Assembly (NCBI GenBank): GCA_026873275.1
Contig: JANTUC010000010.1
Span: 744,001-808,000, forward strand
Direction: 5' to 3'
Source of the DNA: Pseudopithomyces maydicus
Lineage: Eukaryota; Ascomycota; Dothideomycetes; Pleosporales; Didymosphaeriaceae
Length of the DNA: 64,000 nucleotides
Under the pieces are notes generated by a model, which searched no databases, was not told the DNA's origin, and worked only from the letters and a program-made list of their open reading frames with translations. Shown in pieces: positions 46,600-57,006 of the stretch (positions are counted from its first letter, which is position 1; every line of letters begins with the position of its first letter). The position numbers were made by a program, and so were the translations under genes.

Positions 46600-47528
46600 A
46601 TGTTCTCTGCTGCAAAAATTAAGCTTCCTCAGTCAATATTGTATTTTGTAAGCATTGGGTTGCGGGCTGCATAGCTTGGTTGGCTGTTCGGCGTATGCTT
46701 GATTGGGCTTTAATTCTGTATGCATTGCTTTGCTTCGGTGTGCTACACTGGGGGCGGCTTCATCCTGACATTGCGTGTTTCTCAGCATAGGTGGCGTTCA
46801 TATGCTTTTCTCGACGGTAGCATGGTATGGCGTATTCAGATAGGACTATACTTCGGTCTGGATAGACCTCTGTTGAGCTACGAATCGGCGTCACCAATTC
46901 ACACCTGCCATGAGCCGACTACGCGATGTTTCCGACAAGCTATCTAGTGTGCCTTTTTTTAAAATTTGTACATTGTATACGCATGCATACACCTTCCAAA
47001 GCTGTCAATGAACTGCTGTCTAGTTATTGCATTTGCTGTACCCTCGGCTGCGCGAATGAGGCGCACCCCTCTCGACTTCGACAAGTACCACTTCACATGC
47101 GGTCGATCTCAATCTCTCGTGCGTCCGCCTGGCCGTCAATTTCATTTAAATCATGAGCCTTTTTGGTGCATGCATACGCATTGTGGACATTTGAAGTGCT
47201 TTCCAGTGTAGCCAAGTAACATTGCGCGCTCAACCGCGCCCTCGAACTGCATATGCGCGTCTTCCAGCACCATGTCAATACATTATAGCCGGAATTACCT
47301 AAACGCAGTGGTATCCACTATACACCATACAGGCAATACATGAAGGGCCCTGAGCGTCGGCCCAGTCAGTCGGCCATGTATTTGGGGTCCGACAATTGGG
47401 GTATAAAAGGTCGTGGTTTTGTCGCCTTTTGTGTATAATCGTCATCTTCCACGACAATCACATCATTACAACTGGAGCTTCGATCTTTCGAAACATTTAT
47501 TTTGCTTCTATCCACCTACACGTTCACC
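46600..47528. other. Intergenic upstream of the small cysteine-rich secreted protein
   Basis: No gene recognised apart from the promoter element listed separately near 47402. Confidence 0.5.
47402..47408 (+). promoter_or_regulatory. TATA box of the cysteine-rich secreted protein gene
   Basis: TATAAAA in 'GGGGTATAAAAGGTCG', about 125 bp upstream of the ATG at 47529. A strong TATA consensus is typical of highly regulated secreted-protein genes. Confidence 0.6.
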
Positions 47529-47844
47529 ATGAAGATTACTGCTTTCCTCGTTGCCGCTTTCACGGTGTTCGTCGCTGCGAGCCCCACGCAGAACGCTGAG
47601 GCCGTGTCCGCAGCAGCGCTGGGCGCGTCATGGGACGATATGCACAGTGCTTATTGCTGCGCTCAGGTGGATTGTCAGTGGTATGATAGTGGATGTGCTG
47701 TAAGTTTCCAACATGACCCATGCAAGAAGGCGGTGTTGATTACTTACAACCGTATAGCTCGTTGGGTACTGCTGCAACGGGGTTCATCCCCCAAATAGAG
47801 GGCCCGATATTTGGAAAGGATTCGTGCTTGGGATATGCAGATGA
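47529..47844 (+). CDS. Small cysteine-rich secreted protein, effector-like
   Basis: Exons 47529..47699 and 47758..47844 (58-bp intron with a GTAAGT donor); 85 aa as read. The signal peptide is 'MKITAFLVAAFTVFVAA'. The mature region has closely spaced cysteines: 'YCCAQVDC', 'WYDSGC', 'GYCCNG' and a last one in 'LGIC'. Seven cysteines is an odd number for a disulphide-rich secreted protein. If the C run at 47788-47792 were one base longer, as suspected for other runs in this window, the protein would end two codons after 'GVHPP' and have six cysteines. The strong TATA box and the leader 'TTCACCATG' support a real, well-expressed gene. No named family is recognised; fungal effectors, hydrophobin-like and antimicrobial peptides share this general look. 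Confidence 0.75.
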
Positions 47845-49391
47845 AGCGGGTTTTGTCACTTGGTCAGATGGGAATCTGATAGGAGGAGACTGATGGGACG
47901 GATAGTCGTGTCATTCAGGGAATTTGGAAATATTGCTCGGCCGGTCGTTCTTTCCACTCTCTAGAAGATGTAATGACAAAAACTATGACACGTTATTTGA
48001 TGAAAGCGTATTTCTTCGGCAATCCGTCTGTTTGAATTAAAACAGTAGACTTAGAGTACATGCTGATTTCCGTACTCAACTGAGTAGCAAGCGGAATTGA
48101 CACCAGTACTGTGTAAGTTCTCTTATTCTCTATTTCAACCAACACGTTCTTTACACTGTTCATGTTGACGCGTCATTGTTCGCCATACTAGCAATTTGAG
48201 ATTGAACGTGTCTTTACAGAAAGAATCTACCATCAGCGCTTGCGCTTTGTCCTTTCCCACGAAACAATATTACAACCAGTAGACTACAAAGGATTTAAGC
48301 TCGAACCCACCAGCCTCATGCAAGACAGAAATTCCTACACCTAAGATGTCAAACGGAAACCACACCACGATACATGACACTTCTTGAAGATCTTAGTAAT
48401 CTTATTCCAAGACCCAGGTACTTAGTTTACAGAAATCTCACACCGCGCTGTCCAATGGCTTTTCGAGACTACACAGCCGTCCGAACGCGGCTAAATGAAC
48501 TCGTGTACGGTATATGTTACAAGTGCACGAATCCTACGTTGATTTCATCTCGATGGTTTTGAGTATGATTTGAGCTAGTTTTCAATTTGTTCGCCAGATT
48601 GAATACGCACCAGTTCTCATGTGACCTCAAATATGTTCAAGTTGGACTCAACCACTTTTGTGCTGAGTGTAGATGATACTGCAAGTACACCCACGCTCCT
48701 CATTCCTTGTCGGCACTGTTAATCTCCATGATCCATACGGTAATGACAACGGTGAATTTCCCAATTATCAATTCTCGAAATATACTCCTATCTATCCCGC
48801 CATCAACACCACCTTCCTCCATGAGCTTTCGTGAAGTATTGCTCGACGATCGACAGGGCCGCACCCGGCACACCTTCCGCCCCACACGCAGCCCTAACGC
48901 ACAATGACGTATGCGGAACCATCGGCCAGCTTCCAGGCTATGCCAGGAACCACGACCATGCGACCCTCCCAGCGCAGGACTTCGCAAAAATCTTGCAGCG
49001 ACCAAGTGGAGCATTGAGCATGGCAAGGCCCAACAATCAGGATCTCGCCAAGTCTTACCGAGGCAGGCAGACAGGCAGATATTGTGTGTGTGTGACTAGA
49101 ATAGAGGTGTACCGCATAGCGCATAGCCTCAGTGAGTGTGCCAGGATTAGAATTTCATTATTAGGTGTGAGGAGCCCTCATATAGGGTTCCACGCGTACA
49201 AAAGTGCGCTGCGGAGGTAGCGATTGTATGCAGCAATGCCACCCACCGTGTTGGATATGCTGCCAGAACCTAGTGTCCCAAACCAAGCCTATTGTCTGCC
49301 AAACGCCTGTGAAGAAAAATCCAGTATGTCATGCTGATAACATGTACGATGAGGCCAATCACGATTCCAACTATGCATGTCGATAGAACAT
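47845..49391. other. Intergenic, no gene recognised
   Basis: About 1.5 kb between converging genes. Several frames around 48700-49220 are open on both strands but not protein-like. A TCGAACCC at 48302 lacks tRNA arms. Confidence 0.5.
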
Positions 49392-50376
49392 CTACCGCGC
49401 CTCGACGACCTCTACGGCGGGCGGCTGCGGAGTCGAAGGGTTCGACATGCTCTTCATTTCGGACCCTTCGCCTTTGCTTTGCGCCCGCTTGCGGCCGGTG
49501 AAGTTGAAGTGATGGTGGCCAGCAGGCTTGTCCTCCTTCGCAGCATCGGTGTCATGATTGTCGCCAAACCGAGCAAAGATGCCGCGTTTCTTCGGCTGCG
49601 GTTGTTGTTTCGGCTCGTCGTTGAGTCCAACGTCTTCGAAAGCGCCTTCCTCAGGCACACGCTCGCCTGCGCTGTCGGGGCGGCGCTCCTGCAAAGATGC
49701 CCGCGGTGGGGCTCGAGAGCGGCGCGCATCGAGCGACCGTCGAGTGTCGAGCGAGCGGCGGGTATCTAGCGAACGACGAGCATCGAGCGACTGACGCGTT
49801 CGTGGGTCGAGACAATCTGGGATGGGAGAGCGGGCCGAGATGTCCTGTGCTGACATGAGTATGTTGTTCCGGGCAAGAAGCGCAACGGCCGACGCAGACG
49901 TACGAATGATCTTCTGTAAGAGTCGAAGCTCTCCCGAGAGATGTTGAAGGGCTCATTCTCGTTCAAGAGACTTCTGTGGTTGGAGGAAGCAGTGGAGGTG
50001 TTGGACTTGGAATGCCAGAAGCTGGGCTTCTCAGCCGGAGGTGAAGGCTGTGTCGCGTGTCAGATCAGATGTTACCGCGCTGTGGTCGAGAGCAAGCGGT
50101 GACAGCAAAAGATTGTCGGGTGAGCGTCTTACAGGCAGGTATACACCACTGTCGTTGATCTCTGCACGCTGTCAGCGTCACACACCAGGCTTTCGAAGAC
50201 GCAATATTCCACTGCAGGAGGTCGGCTGCGCAAAACGTACCGCTCAGCTTGTACTCGGTGGGTTCCTTGATCTGGAGAGGCTTCGCGCCGCCGTCGTTGG
50301 GCGTCTTCCCGTCGGCTTGGGCATCATCGACCACGCCCACACCCGGAGTGCGACGGAAGGGATTGCGGATAGGCAT
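49392..50376 (-). CDS. Conserved fungal protein with RRSLD repeats, unknown function
   Basis: Four exons: 50376..50241, 50161..50133, 50047..49904 and 49844..49392; the 29-nt second exon is very short. The product is 253 aa. The N-terminus is basic and Pro-rich ('MPIRNPFRRTPGVG'). The middle has 'EYKLSEINDSGVYLPPSPP', 'KPSFWHSKSNTSTASSNH' and 'FNISRESFDSYRRSF', dense in Ser and likely phosphorylation sites. Four tandem copies of a six-residue unit (Arg-Arg-Ser-Leu-Asp-Ala/Thr) follow, then a Gln/Pro/Lys-rich and a His-rich tail. There is no signal peptide, membrane helix or enzyme motif, and the whole is predicted disordered. The precise splice phases and conserved-looking blocks argue that it is real. 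It may be a cytosolic regulator, but function is unknown. Confidence 0.8.
49745..49795 (-). repeat. In-gene tandem repeat encoding RRSLD[A/T] units
   Basis: 18-bp units repeated about four times inside the coding sequence, giving Arg-Arg-Ser-Leu-Asp followed by Ala or Thr. Copies are nearly identical, so length variation between strains is likely. Confidence 0.7.
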
Positions 50377-51770
50377 GGCGCAAGAGACAATCGATAGCAA
50401 CGTGCGGAGAGGTGGGGTGCTTCGGAGGGGCGATTGTGCACTGAGTTGTGAAAGACGAAGTGGCTTGGGTGGCTTGGTGCTGGCTTGGTCAAGTCAATGA
50501 CGAATCGCATTGCCGAATGTGGACGGAGCAACGTTGGTCGGTTCAAGGTTTCGGCTCGGATGCGCCGGCCTCCCATCAGTTGGCGATCTTGGACCGCAAG
50601 CACGGTGAAAATCCTTCGTTCTCGGGAGTATTTCCTGTATAATGTCCATCCCATTGCGTGTTTCTCGCTTGACCTGCGCTGACCCCATCGAACATTGCGC
50701 CTGAAACATACCGAACACGTCCCTGTCACTGGTCCCTGCATATGAAACGAAAACTGGAGTCAGGAACCGCCTTTTGGAGCAGGGTTCGAGAAACCCTCTC
50801 CAGACTTGATGATCTCTTTGCTCACGCTCGTGATGCACCAGGCTGGAGACGCTTCGCAGTCCACCACATGGCCATATTGCACACGGCAGCGCAGTGGGTC
50901 GCAAGACTCGATGCGGTTTGGCGAGGCTACCTGCAGTATGCAAAACACTGAGTGGATAGGAGGCTTTTTTGTATTCCGCGTTTGCGGATATCACCAGGGT
51001 GCTGTGCATACGACATGGTACTAGGATTTATAGCCAAGGCCCAGCTTTTCAATAGTACTAGTATCCTGGCCAAAGTGGGCATAAGATCTTTCGAGCAGAC
51101 TATTGATGATGCTTCCAGAACCTGCACCCTACCCTAGTACGAGCCTTTGATCAAAATCCTGAGCTGCAAGGTATGGTCGGTACACGGCAGATTGCTCACC
51201 GTCAGCTTGGATGGAGCTCGATCACGATATCGCTGGGACGGTTGACGGTGGAAGACAGCGATTAAGCTGAGAAAAAGGAGCACATGGCGCACGTTGCTCC
51301 GCGATTCAACGTTGTACGAGCCATTTGGAGGCTATGAGGTTCGCTTGAGCCGCATCCGAAGTTCAGCTCACGGGAAACAGTGCGATGAAGAAGACGGTTG
51401 TGGGCTTTCACGTCGGGTGCTAATTCGGGCTCAATACCCGTGTGCAGGGTAGTTGTGGTTGTCGGGAGCAGTCCGCATGGAACATGGCAGTACCGAACGT
51501 TCTGAGCAGCAAGTCCCCACGAAGTGTTTTATGACTGTCAGGGTACAGGAGACCCTTTCCTGGTTGGCCCTGTGCAATTCTGAGACACGTCAAGTACAAG
51601 CGGGCTTTCCCTCGCGTTGGAGAGGGTTGGCAAGAGGCTTGCTCCATGTTTTGGAGACGTGTGTTGATACGTGGTCGCTAGCCCCTGCAGATCCTTTTAC
51701 GTTAGAGACCATGTCGATTTGCTAATGATAGCCGGATGGTCTGAAGATTTCAGCATGATGTACCAGGTAC

Positions 51771-51825
51771 GGGACAGGTACGGGACAGGTATGGGACAGG
51801 TATCTACAGTACAGTACAGCACAGT
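51771..51825. repeat. Tandem repeats: 11-bp GGGACAGGTAC/T x3, then ACAGT/C x4
   Basis: Three consecutive near-identical 11-bp units (51771-51803) followed after two bases by a 5-bp array (51806-51825). Read directly from the sequence. Confidence 0.8.
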
Positions 51826-52700
51826 AGGTAACTGCTGGTATACCAGCATCACCGCGCCGTCATGCAAGCACCGCAAACTGAATCAGACTGATTCTAGTGT
51901 GGCGAGTGCAGCCACAAAAACCGATCCAAGAGCTGGTCCACTAGTCGGCTGGGTACTACTAGCTCGTATACAACTGTGGAGTGGTTGGATGTAGCTAATC
52001 GATGCTGCAAAACCCATGTCGGTACTATTGGAAGCATGCAAGATGGAACGATGTGACTCTTGGGTGGTCCAGGGCGCATTTGGGGTCGAGTGCAGGGAGC
52101 GGTGAGAGCTGGACGGTTGCCGTCACACACGGCGGTGCGGTGCAGCGATATCAATAGGGCAGCTCGACGCTGTGCACCCCGCCGCCTCGCCCAGCACGCT
52201 GAGAAGCAGGCCCCGCTCCAATAGCGAACGGACGCTGCTGGTGGCTCGGCGGGCGCAACGGGTCAGGTACTTGGGGAGTCGGATAGGCAGGGCAGTCGAG
52301 GTAGCATTGCACTAGGCCAGGCATGAGTGGACGGGCAGGGTGGATGCAACTCGGGGACGGCGGTGGATTACGCAGAACATGTGTCAGAGGGAGGCTTGCA
52401 AGCCAGTGTTGAGAGCGTCGGCGGCAGAGGGTCCGCTGGGAAGAGCGGGACGATTGGGCATGTTGCGTCATGATTGCTTTTTCTGCGGGTGCCTGGCAGA
52501 AGGGTGAGGGGGCAGGGCAGGCAAGGCACAAGGGACGTTGCAGTGGTGGTGCAGGTGCAGGTGCAGGATGAGGCTGGCCATTGACCGTTGCTGGGCGCGA
52601 GGAGGAGGAGGAGGACGGAGGGCCTCCGCGCCGCACGTCTGGCCCAGCGTCTTTTGACGGAGGCCCCTTGTACGGTACTTGGAACATGTACCGCACTGCA

Positions 52701-52744
52701 CTGTAAGTACACTGTAAGTAGGCTGTAAGTGCGCTGTAACTGTA
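52701..52744. repeat. Four 11-bp CTGTAAGT-type direct repeats
   Basis: Units start at 52701, 52712, 52723 and 52734, each CTGTAA followed by five more variable bases. The 11-bp period is close to one helical turn, so every copy faces the same side of the DNA. Confidence 0.75.
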
Positions 52745-52919
52745 AATTGCTGCTCAAGCCTCCAGGCGGGCGGGAGGGCCTTCCAAGGCGCAACGCTTCC
52801 CCGCCACGACGCCTCCTCGGCGGGAGTCGTGGCTCGCTAAGGCACCGTGCACAGCGCCACGGCACCAGAGCAGGACGTTGATGGCCGTCCGAAACTCAAT
52901 CGCGAGAGACGAGATGGGT

Positions 52920-52976
52920 ACGCGTGTGCGCGCGCGTGTGTGTGTGTGCGTGGGTGAGTGTGGGTGAGTGTGTGCC
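52920..52976. repeat. GT-rich microsatellite
   Basis: Alternating GT/GC tract followed by GGGTGAGT units. Such purine-pyrimidine alternation is variable in length between isolates. Confidence 0.75.
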
Positions 52977-53325
52977 CAGGTGTGGTCGCACAGTGCACGC
53001 TGGGAATGCTCCTCTCCGTCCAGCTCGCCCGCCCTCGCGCGACACGGGCGCAGCCAGACGGCCAACGTTTGGGAACACGCTGATCCGCTCTGCTATTTCG
53101 AGAGGACCAGGTTGGCCGGCAAGCTAACGCGTAGCCGCCGTCCTGGTGTGGCATGGCGCTCCGGTGCGGTGCCGCCATGGCCACGGCTGGTGATGGCGTG
53201 CATAGGTGCGAGCACACAGCAGCGCGGAGCGGATGGCCTAGGGCGGCGCGCCAGGATGCTCTCGCAACATGCTCCGCTGTTTTCTGCAGCACACCCAGAA
53301 ACAAACGTAGATAGGTACATATATA

Positions 53326-53343
53326 TCCTGTCCTGTCCTGTCC
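53326..53343. repeat. TCCTG short tandem repeat
   Basis: Three and a half copies of TCCTG, followed by degenerate CCTGT/CCCTG copies to about 53370. Confidence 0.6.
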
Positions 53344-54014
53344 CAGCCTGTCATGCCCTGCCCTGACCCGTGCCCCCGTCGCTCGCCATCCCCCGCCCCG
53401 ACGAACCGCTGAACCCACCCGAGCACGAGGTCTGCACGCCATTCCCAGCCATATCTTGGACCTGTGTACATACTTATGAATCACCGCCGCCTGTGACACT
53501 TGCCCTCGCTCGCTCCACCGCCTCCTCGCCCTCCTCGCCCTCACCCTCCTCTCTCTCGTCCTGCCCCAGGACCTCCCCCAGGACCTCCCTCCTCTTACAC
53601 ACTCGTTATCTCCACGCTCGCTCGCACCGGCCAAACCCACCTCGTCCCTCGCTGACACTTCCCGCCTCCCTCCAGGTGCCGCGCTGGTCACGGGGTCGCT
53701 ACCGCCCAAACTGCCGATTCAAGACATCAAGCAACCACCCCAACACTGCATGTGGTGATCCGCCATTAATTACCCCTCCCCCAAACGCCCACCTCGCGCT
53801 GCCGGGCAGCCTTCTATCACTTCTCTAGCGCCCTTCCTGCACTTTAATCTCCATCTCATCCCATCTAATCTTGAGGCCGATCCCGTTGGACCTGCGGATC
53901 TGTTCCCGGCTTGCACCTTCCTGCACCTTCGACCGCCGGCCCCAAACCCGACCCGGTCCACCTGTCACTCCCACGTTGTTCTTCCCATTCTGACCTGCGC
54001 TTCCCACCGCAATC

Positions 54015-55509
54015 ATGGGCAAAGAATTCTTCAATGGATGGGAACTATGGCAGAAGATGACCTTTGTATGCAGCAGCCCTGTCTGTTCGACAATGCACCA
54101 TGCCCGTATGCTAACGCTGTGATAGGTGCTCGCCTGTGGCATTGTACGCCTCACTCCCCTCGACGGTTGACTGGCTTTGCTGATTCGTCTAGGTCGCTAC
54201 CATCTTCATTGGCCTGATCAAGCTGCAGTATGACAAGTACCGCATCAAGAAGTACTCCAAGGTCGACAAGGGCAAACAAGCGCAGACGCCCGAGATGCTG
54301 GAAGCACAGGTCATCAACGAGGAGCCCAAAGGAGAAGACATCCCCTTCGGCATTCGCGCTATTGAGAGCGGCATCGAGGTCGACGGCGTCTGGATCTCTC
54401 GCTCCAACACACCGGTCGGCAGTAGCCGCACTTCCCTCAGCGATCTTAAGCTTCCGCGCAGCCATAACAGCTCCCAGCTTGAGTTGCCACAAGCAGTCGC
54501 CTCCAGCCGTACCAGCTCCAAAGCTCCCAGTTCATTCGACATGGCCGTTGGTGCCGAGCGTCTACCTACGAACGATTCGCGTGGCTCCTCGCCAAACCGC
54601 GGGCGGCCCCCCGTCTCCATGAACAGATACAGCTACAATATGTCCAGGACTCTACAGGCTCTCGAGGGTGGACCATCTTCCGGCCAATCGTCTGGTAAGT
54701 CCCGTTTGCATCCAATTGTACGCGCTGTCCGTTGACAATCCATCAGCGCGTCGCGAGCCCCTTAGCGAACATCCCAGTTCGAGCAGCTCTCGTCAGAACT
54801 CGGGCAAATCGAGTCGCCGCACCAGTGATGAGTCCGACTACCCCGAACGACCCTACGAACCCGCCCACATCAACCCTAAGCAACCTTCGGTGTACATACC
54901 TGTCGACCCGCGGACTGACCTTGATCTCCTCCAAAGCCACCGCATGTCTCACGTCGCTGAAACTGGACAGCTCACGCCTCGGGCGCGTTTCAAACCAGGT
55001 AATAGCGGTGACTGGGCAAGTGTGGCAGACAACATGAGGCTCCCCGAAGAAATTAGCACGGTCAATGGTGTTGACTATTTCGTGCCTCAACAGAAAACCC
55101 CTCTCCACCTCCACCCCCGGCTGCCTCAGTCCCTTCAGGCGTGTCGCCAGCCATGGAAAACCCTACCACCAGCCAAGCTAAGCAGGCCGTGCCTCTGTTG
55201 GAGAGCTATGCGCCACGACCTTTCTACCTACCCGACGTGTATGAACCAAAGGGCCCGCAACACCAGTTTTCGTACGATGAAATGCCGATCCAGGTCAACA
55301 CTGCGCAGAACGAGGCACGAGACAGCCACGGCCAGGTCCTTCGCAAGGTCAATTCTGGCTTCGAGATCCTCAAACCAGGTACTCTCCCGAGCCCTACCGA
55401 AGAAGACCAAACATCGCCAGTTGGCGAAAAGCGGCGGTCAAAGCTGCAAAAGAAGCGCCGGGCATCAAGCTCAGCTTCAAGACAGTCGCATTTCGTTGAA
55501 CAAGTTTGA
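54015..55509 (+). CDS. Single-pass membrane protein, Ser-rich, unknown function; one frame break
   Basis: Exons 54015..54065, 54126..54143 (an 18-nt micro-exon), 54193..54694 and 54747..55509. The first 17 residues ('MGKEFFNGWELWQKMTF') lead into one membrane helix, 'VLACGIVATIFIGLIKL', which the micro-exon completes. About 400 polar, Ser/Pro-rich residues follow, with segments such as 'IPFGIRAIESGIEVDGVW' and 'PYEPAHINPKQPSVYIP'. The frame changes at 55094-55101, where the run AAAACCCC appears one base short. After it, 'SPAMENPTTSQAKQAVPLL' continues to the stop at 55509, giving about 444 aa. The topology suggests a small anchor with a long cytosolic disordered tail. No domain is recognised; the helix and micro-exon structure support a real gene. 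Confidence 0.75.
55094..55101. other. Suspected one-base deletion in an AAAACCCC run
   Basis: Adding one A or one C here joins the two coding frames of the single-pass membrane protein gene through a proline-rich stretch. Confidence 0.6.
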
Positions 55510-57006
55510 GGCGAATATTCCCTTGCATGAGCTTTGTCAGGATTAGGTGGCACTCTGCCAGGGCCCTCCCTACTTTCTCGTACCACATCACATGGACTGG
55601 CGTTGCATCTGCTTCTTCTACCTGGCAGGCTCTGTTCGCCTGCCAGGGCCTTTGCCAGCTGGCACCTACGGATTTTTGATTACATGGCGTTTCTGGATCG
55701 GATCTACTTTGCATGTTTGGTTTGGCAAATTGGCCGTCTTTGGGCGCCGCGGTACACCAGCCCTCAAAAGTCGCATCTGTATAGTAAGGGAGGGCGGGCT
55801 TGGTCTGGCGACATTAACGAATTCCTGTGCATACGAGAGTACATATTTCAACGCATTTTGCATCATAATGTAACTTTTTGCATACGCACTTCCCCCTTCT
55901 TGGACCATTTGACCTTCTTTCCCTCTTCTTCCGTTTTTTTCATCTTCATTTTGCTCTTAATATGATGAAATGAGCATTATGCGACGACCGATGGCTTAGT
56001 CTGAACTGCAATTAGAGTTCTCACCCCGGCGTTTTAAGGCCGTCAGCAATGGCGCACCGTGTGCGCCGAATCTCGCGCCGTCACTTTGAGATACGCGAGT
56101 CCCCATCAAATTTCGGCTGATCTGCACGTAGGCTTTTTCTTCCAGGTGCTCAATCGTGTTCGCTACCAACCTCCATGGTATATGGCTGGCGGCTGCGGGA
56201 AAAACTACCGGATTCGCGTCCCAGTTTCTTTACCTCGGTACGAACACCATGCTTAGGCAGATCGATCGTAAAATCTAGGTACCTACAATACGTGCCGCTC
56301 TAGATCGCCGTGCTCGCGCCGCGTAGGACCGGAGCCTTGACCCTACCTACCCGATGGACTATTGTGGGTTTGTTTTTGCTTGGCGCTCGCTTTTGTACTA
56401 AATCATCAATCGATTCGTGAGAGTGCATGCTGTTCTGTGTGTGTTTCTTCTCACAGTTTCTACGCTACCCTACGCTAGCTTAACGGGATACACCTAGGTA
56501 GCTTACTAGGTATGCGCGGCGCCGGTCCATGGCCCGCTTAATGTGGCTCGGCTAACAGGAGATGGATTTGGGCGCTGGTAGGGGGGAGAAAACGGGACGA
56601 TGGAAATTTGTATGGGTGGGGCATATGGGGTTTGGCACAGTGGTGACGTCCGCACAGTCTGTGGACATCGGGGAATCGAAATTATTGGCTTGGCAATGTA
56701 TCGTGTCGTCTGCGAAAGTGGATGCATTTGCCGCGTTGGGAAGGCTTGGGGTGGAGTTGGTGGATTTGGTGGAATTCGTGTTTGGCAATACGAGAGGGCA
56801 GAGGGGTTGGCGTGTGGCAGTGTCCCTTCGTGTTAGACAGGCTTTGCTGTGAGCAAGTGTTGGCGGTTCCAAGGTTGGCCATGCAAGTATGCTGCTCCAT
56901 CTAGGGGCTGAGGCACATACAGAGAATGCACGTTTTCGAACAAGTGGCTGAAGAACGATCGAACTGTCTTGCTGATGGAAGAGGAGCACGACATCAGTTG
57001 TAATGA
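55510..57006. other. Convergent intergenic region, no gene recognised
   Basis: 3' sides of the single-pass membrane protein gene and of the HET-domain gene. The first 400 bp are probably 3' UTR. Overlapping frames at 56506-57010 on both strands are not convincing. Confidence 0.5.

Larger units (their letters stand above)
50377..54014. other. Long divergent intergenic region with short tandem repeats
   Basis: 3.6 kb between two divergent genes of unknown function. It holds several simple arrays (listed separately), a GT-rich tract at 52920-52976, and GC-rich DNA from 52.1 to 53.9 kb in which long chance frames occur on both strands. I see no convincing protein or RNA gene; it may hold long leaders or a non-coding transcript. 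Confidence 0.45.

Noticed and set aside
48295..48325. A tRNA-like TCGAACCCACCAG motif on the minus strand
   Set aside because: The T stem does not pair and no acceptor, D or anticodon arms can be drawn.
50780..50810. A GGTTCGA box in a small hairpin
   Set aside because: It forms a simple hairpin with its own flank and has no tRNA cloverleaf upstream.
52837..53709. A 290-codon minus-strand open frame and its plus-strand partners
   Set aside because: The sequence is GC-rich with low-complexity Arg/Thr-His repeats from the GT tract, and equally long frames exist on the other strand; a composition artefact.
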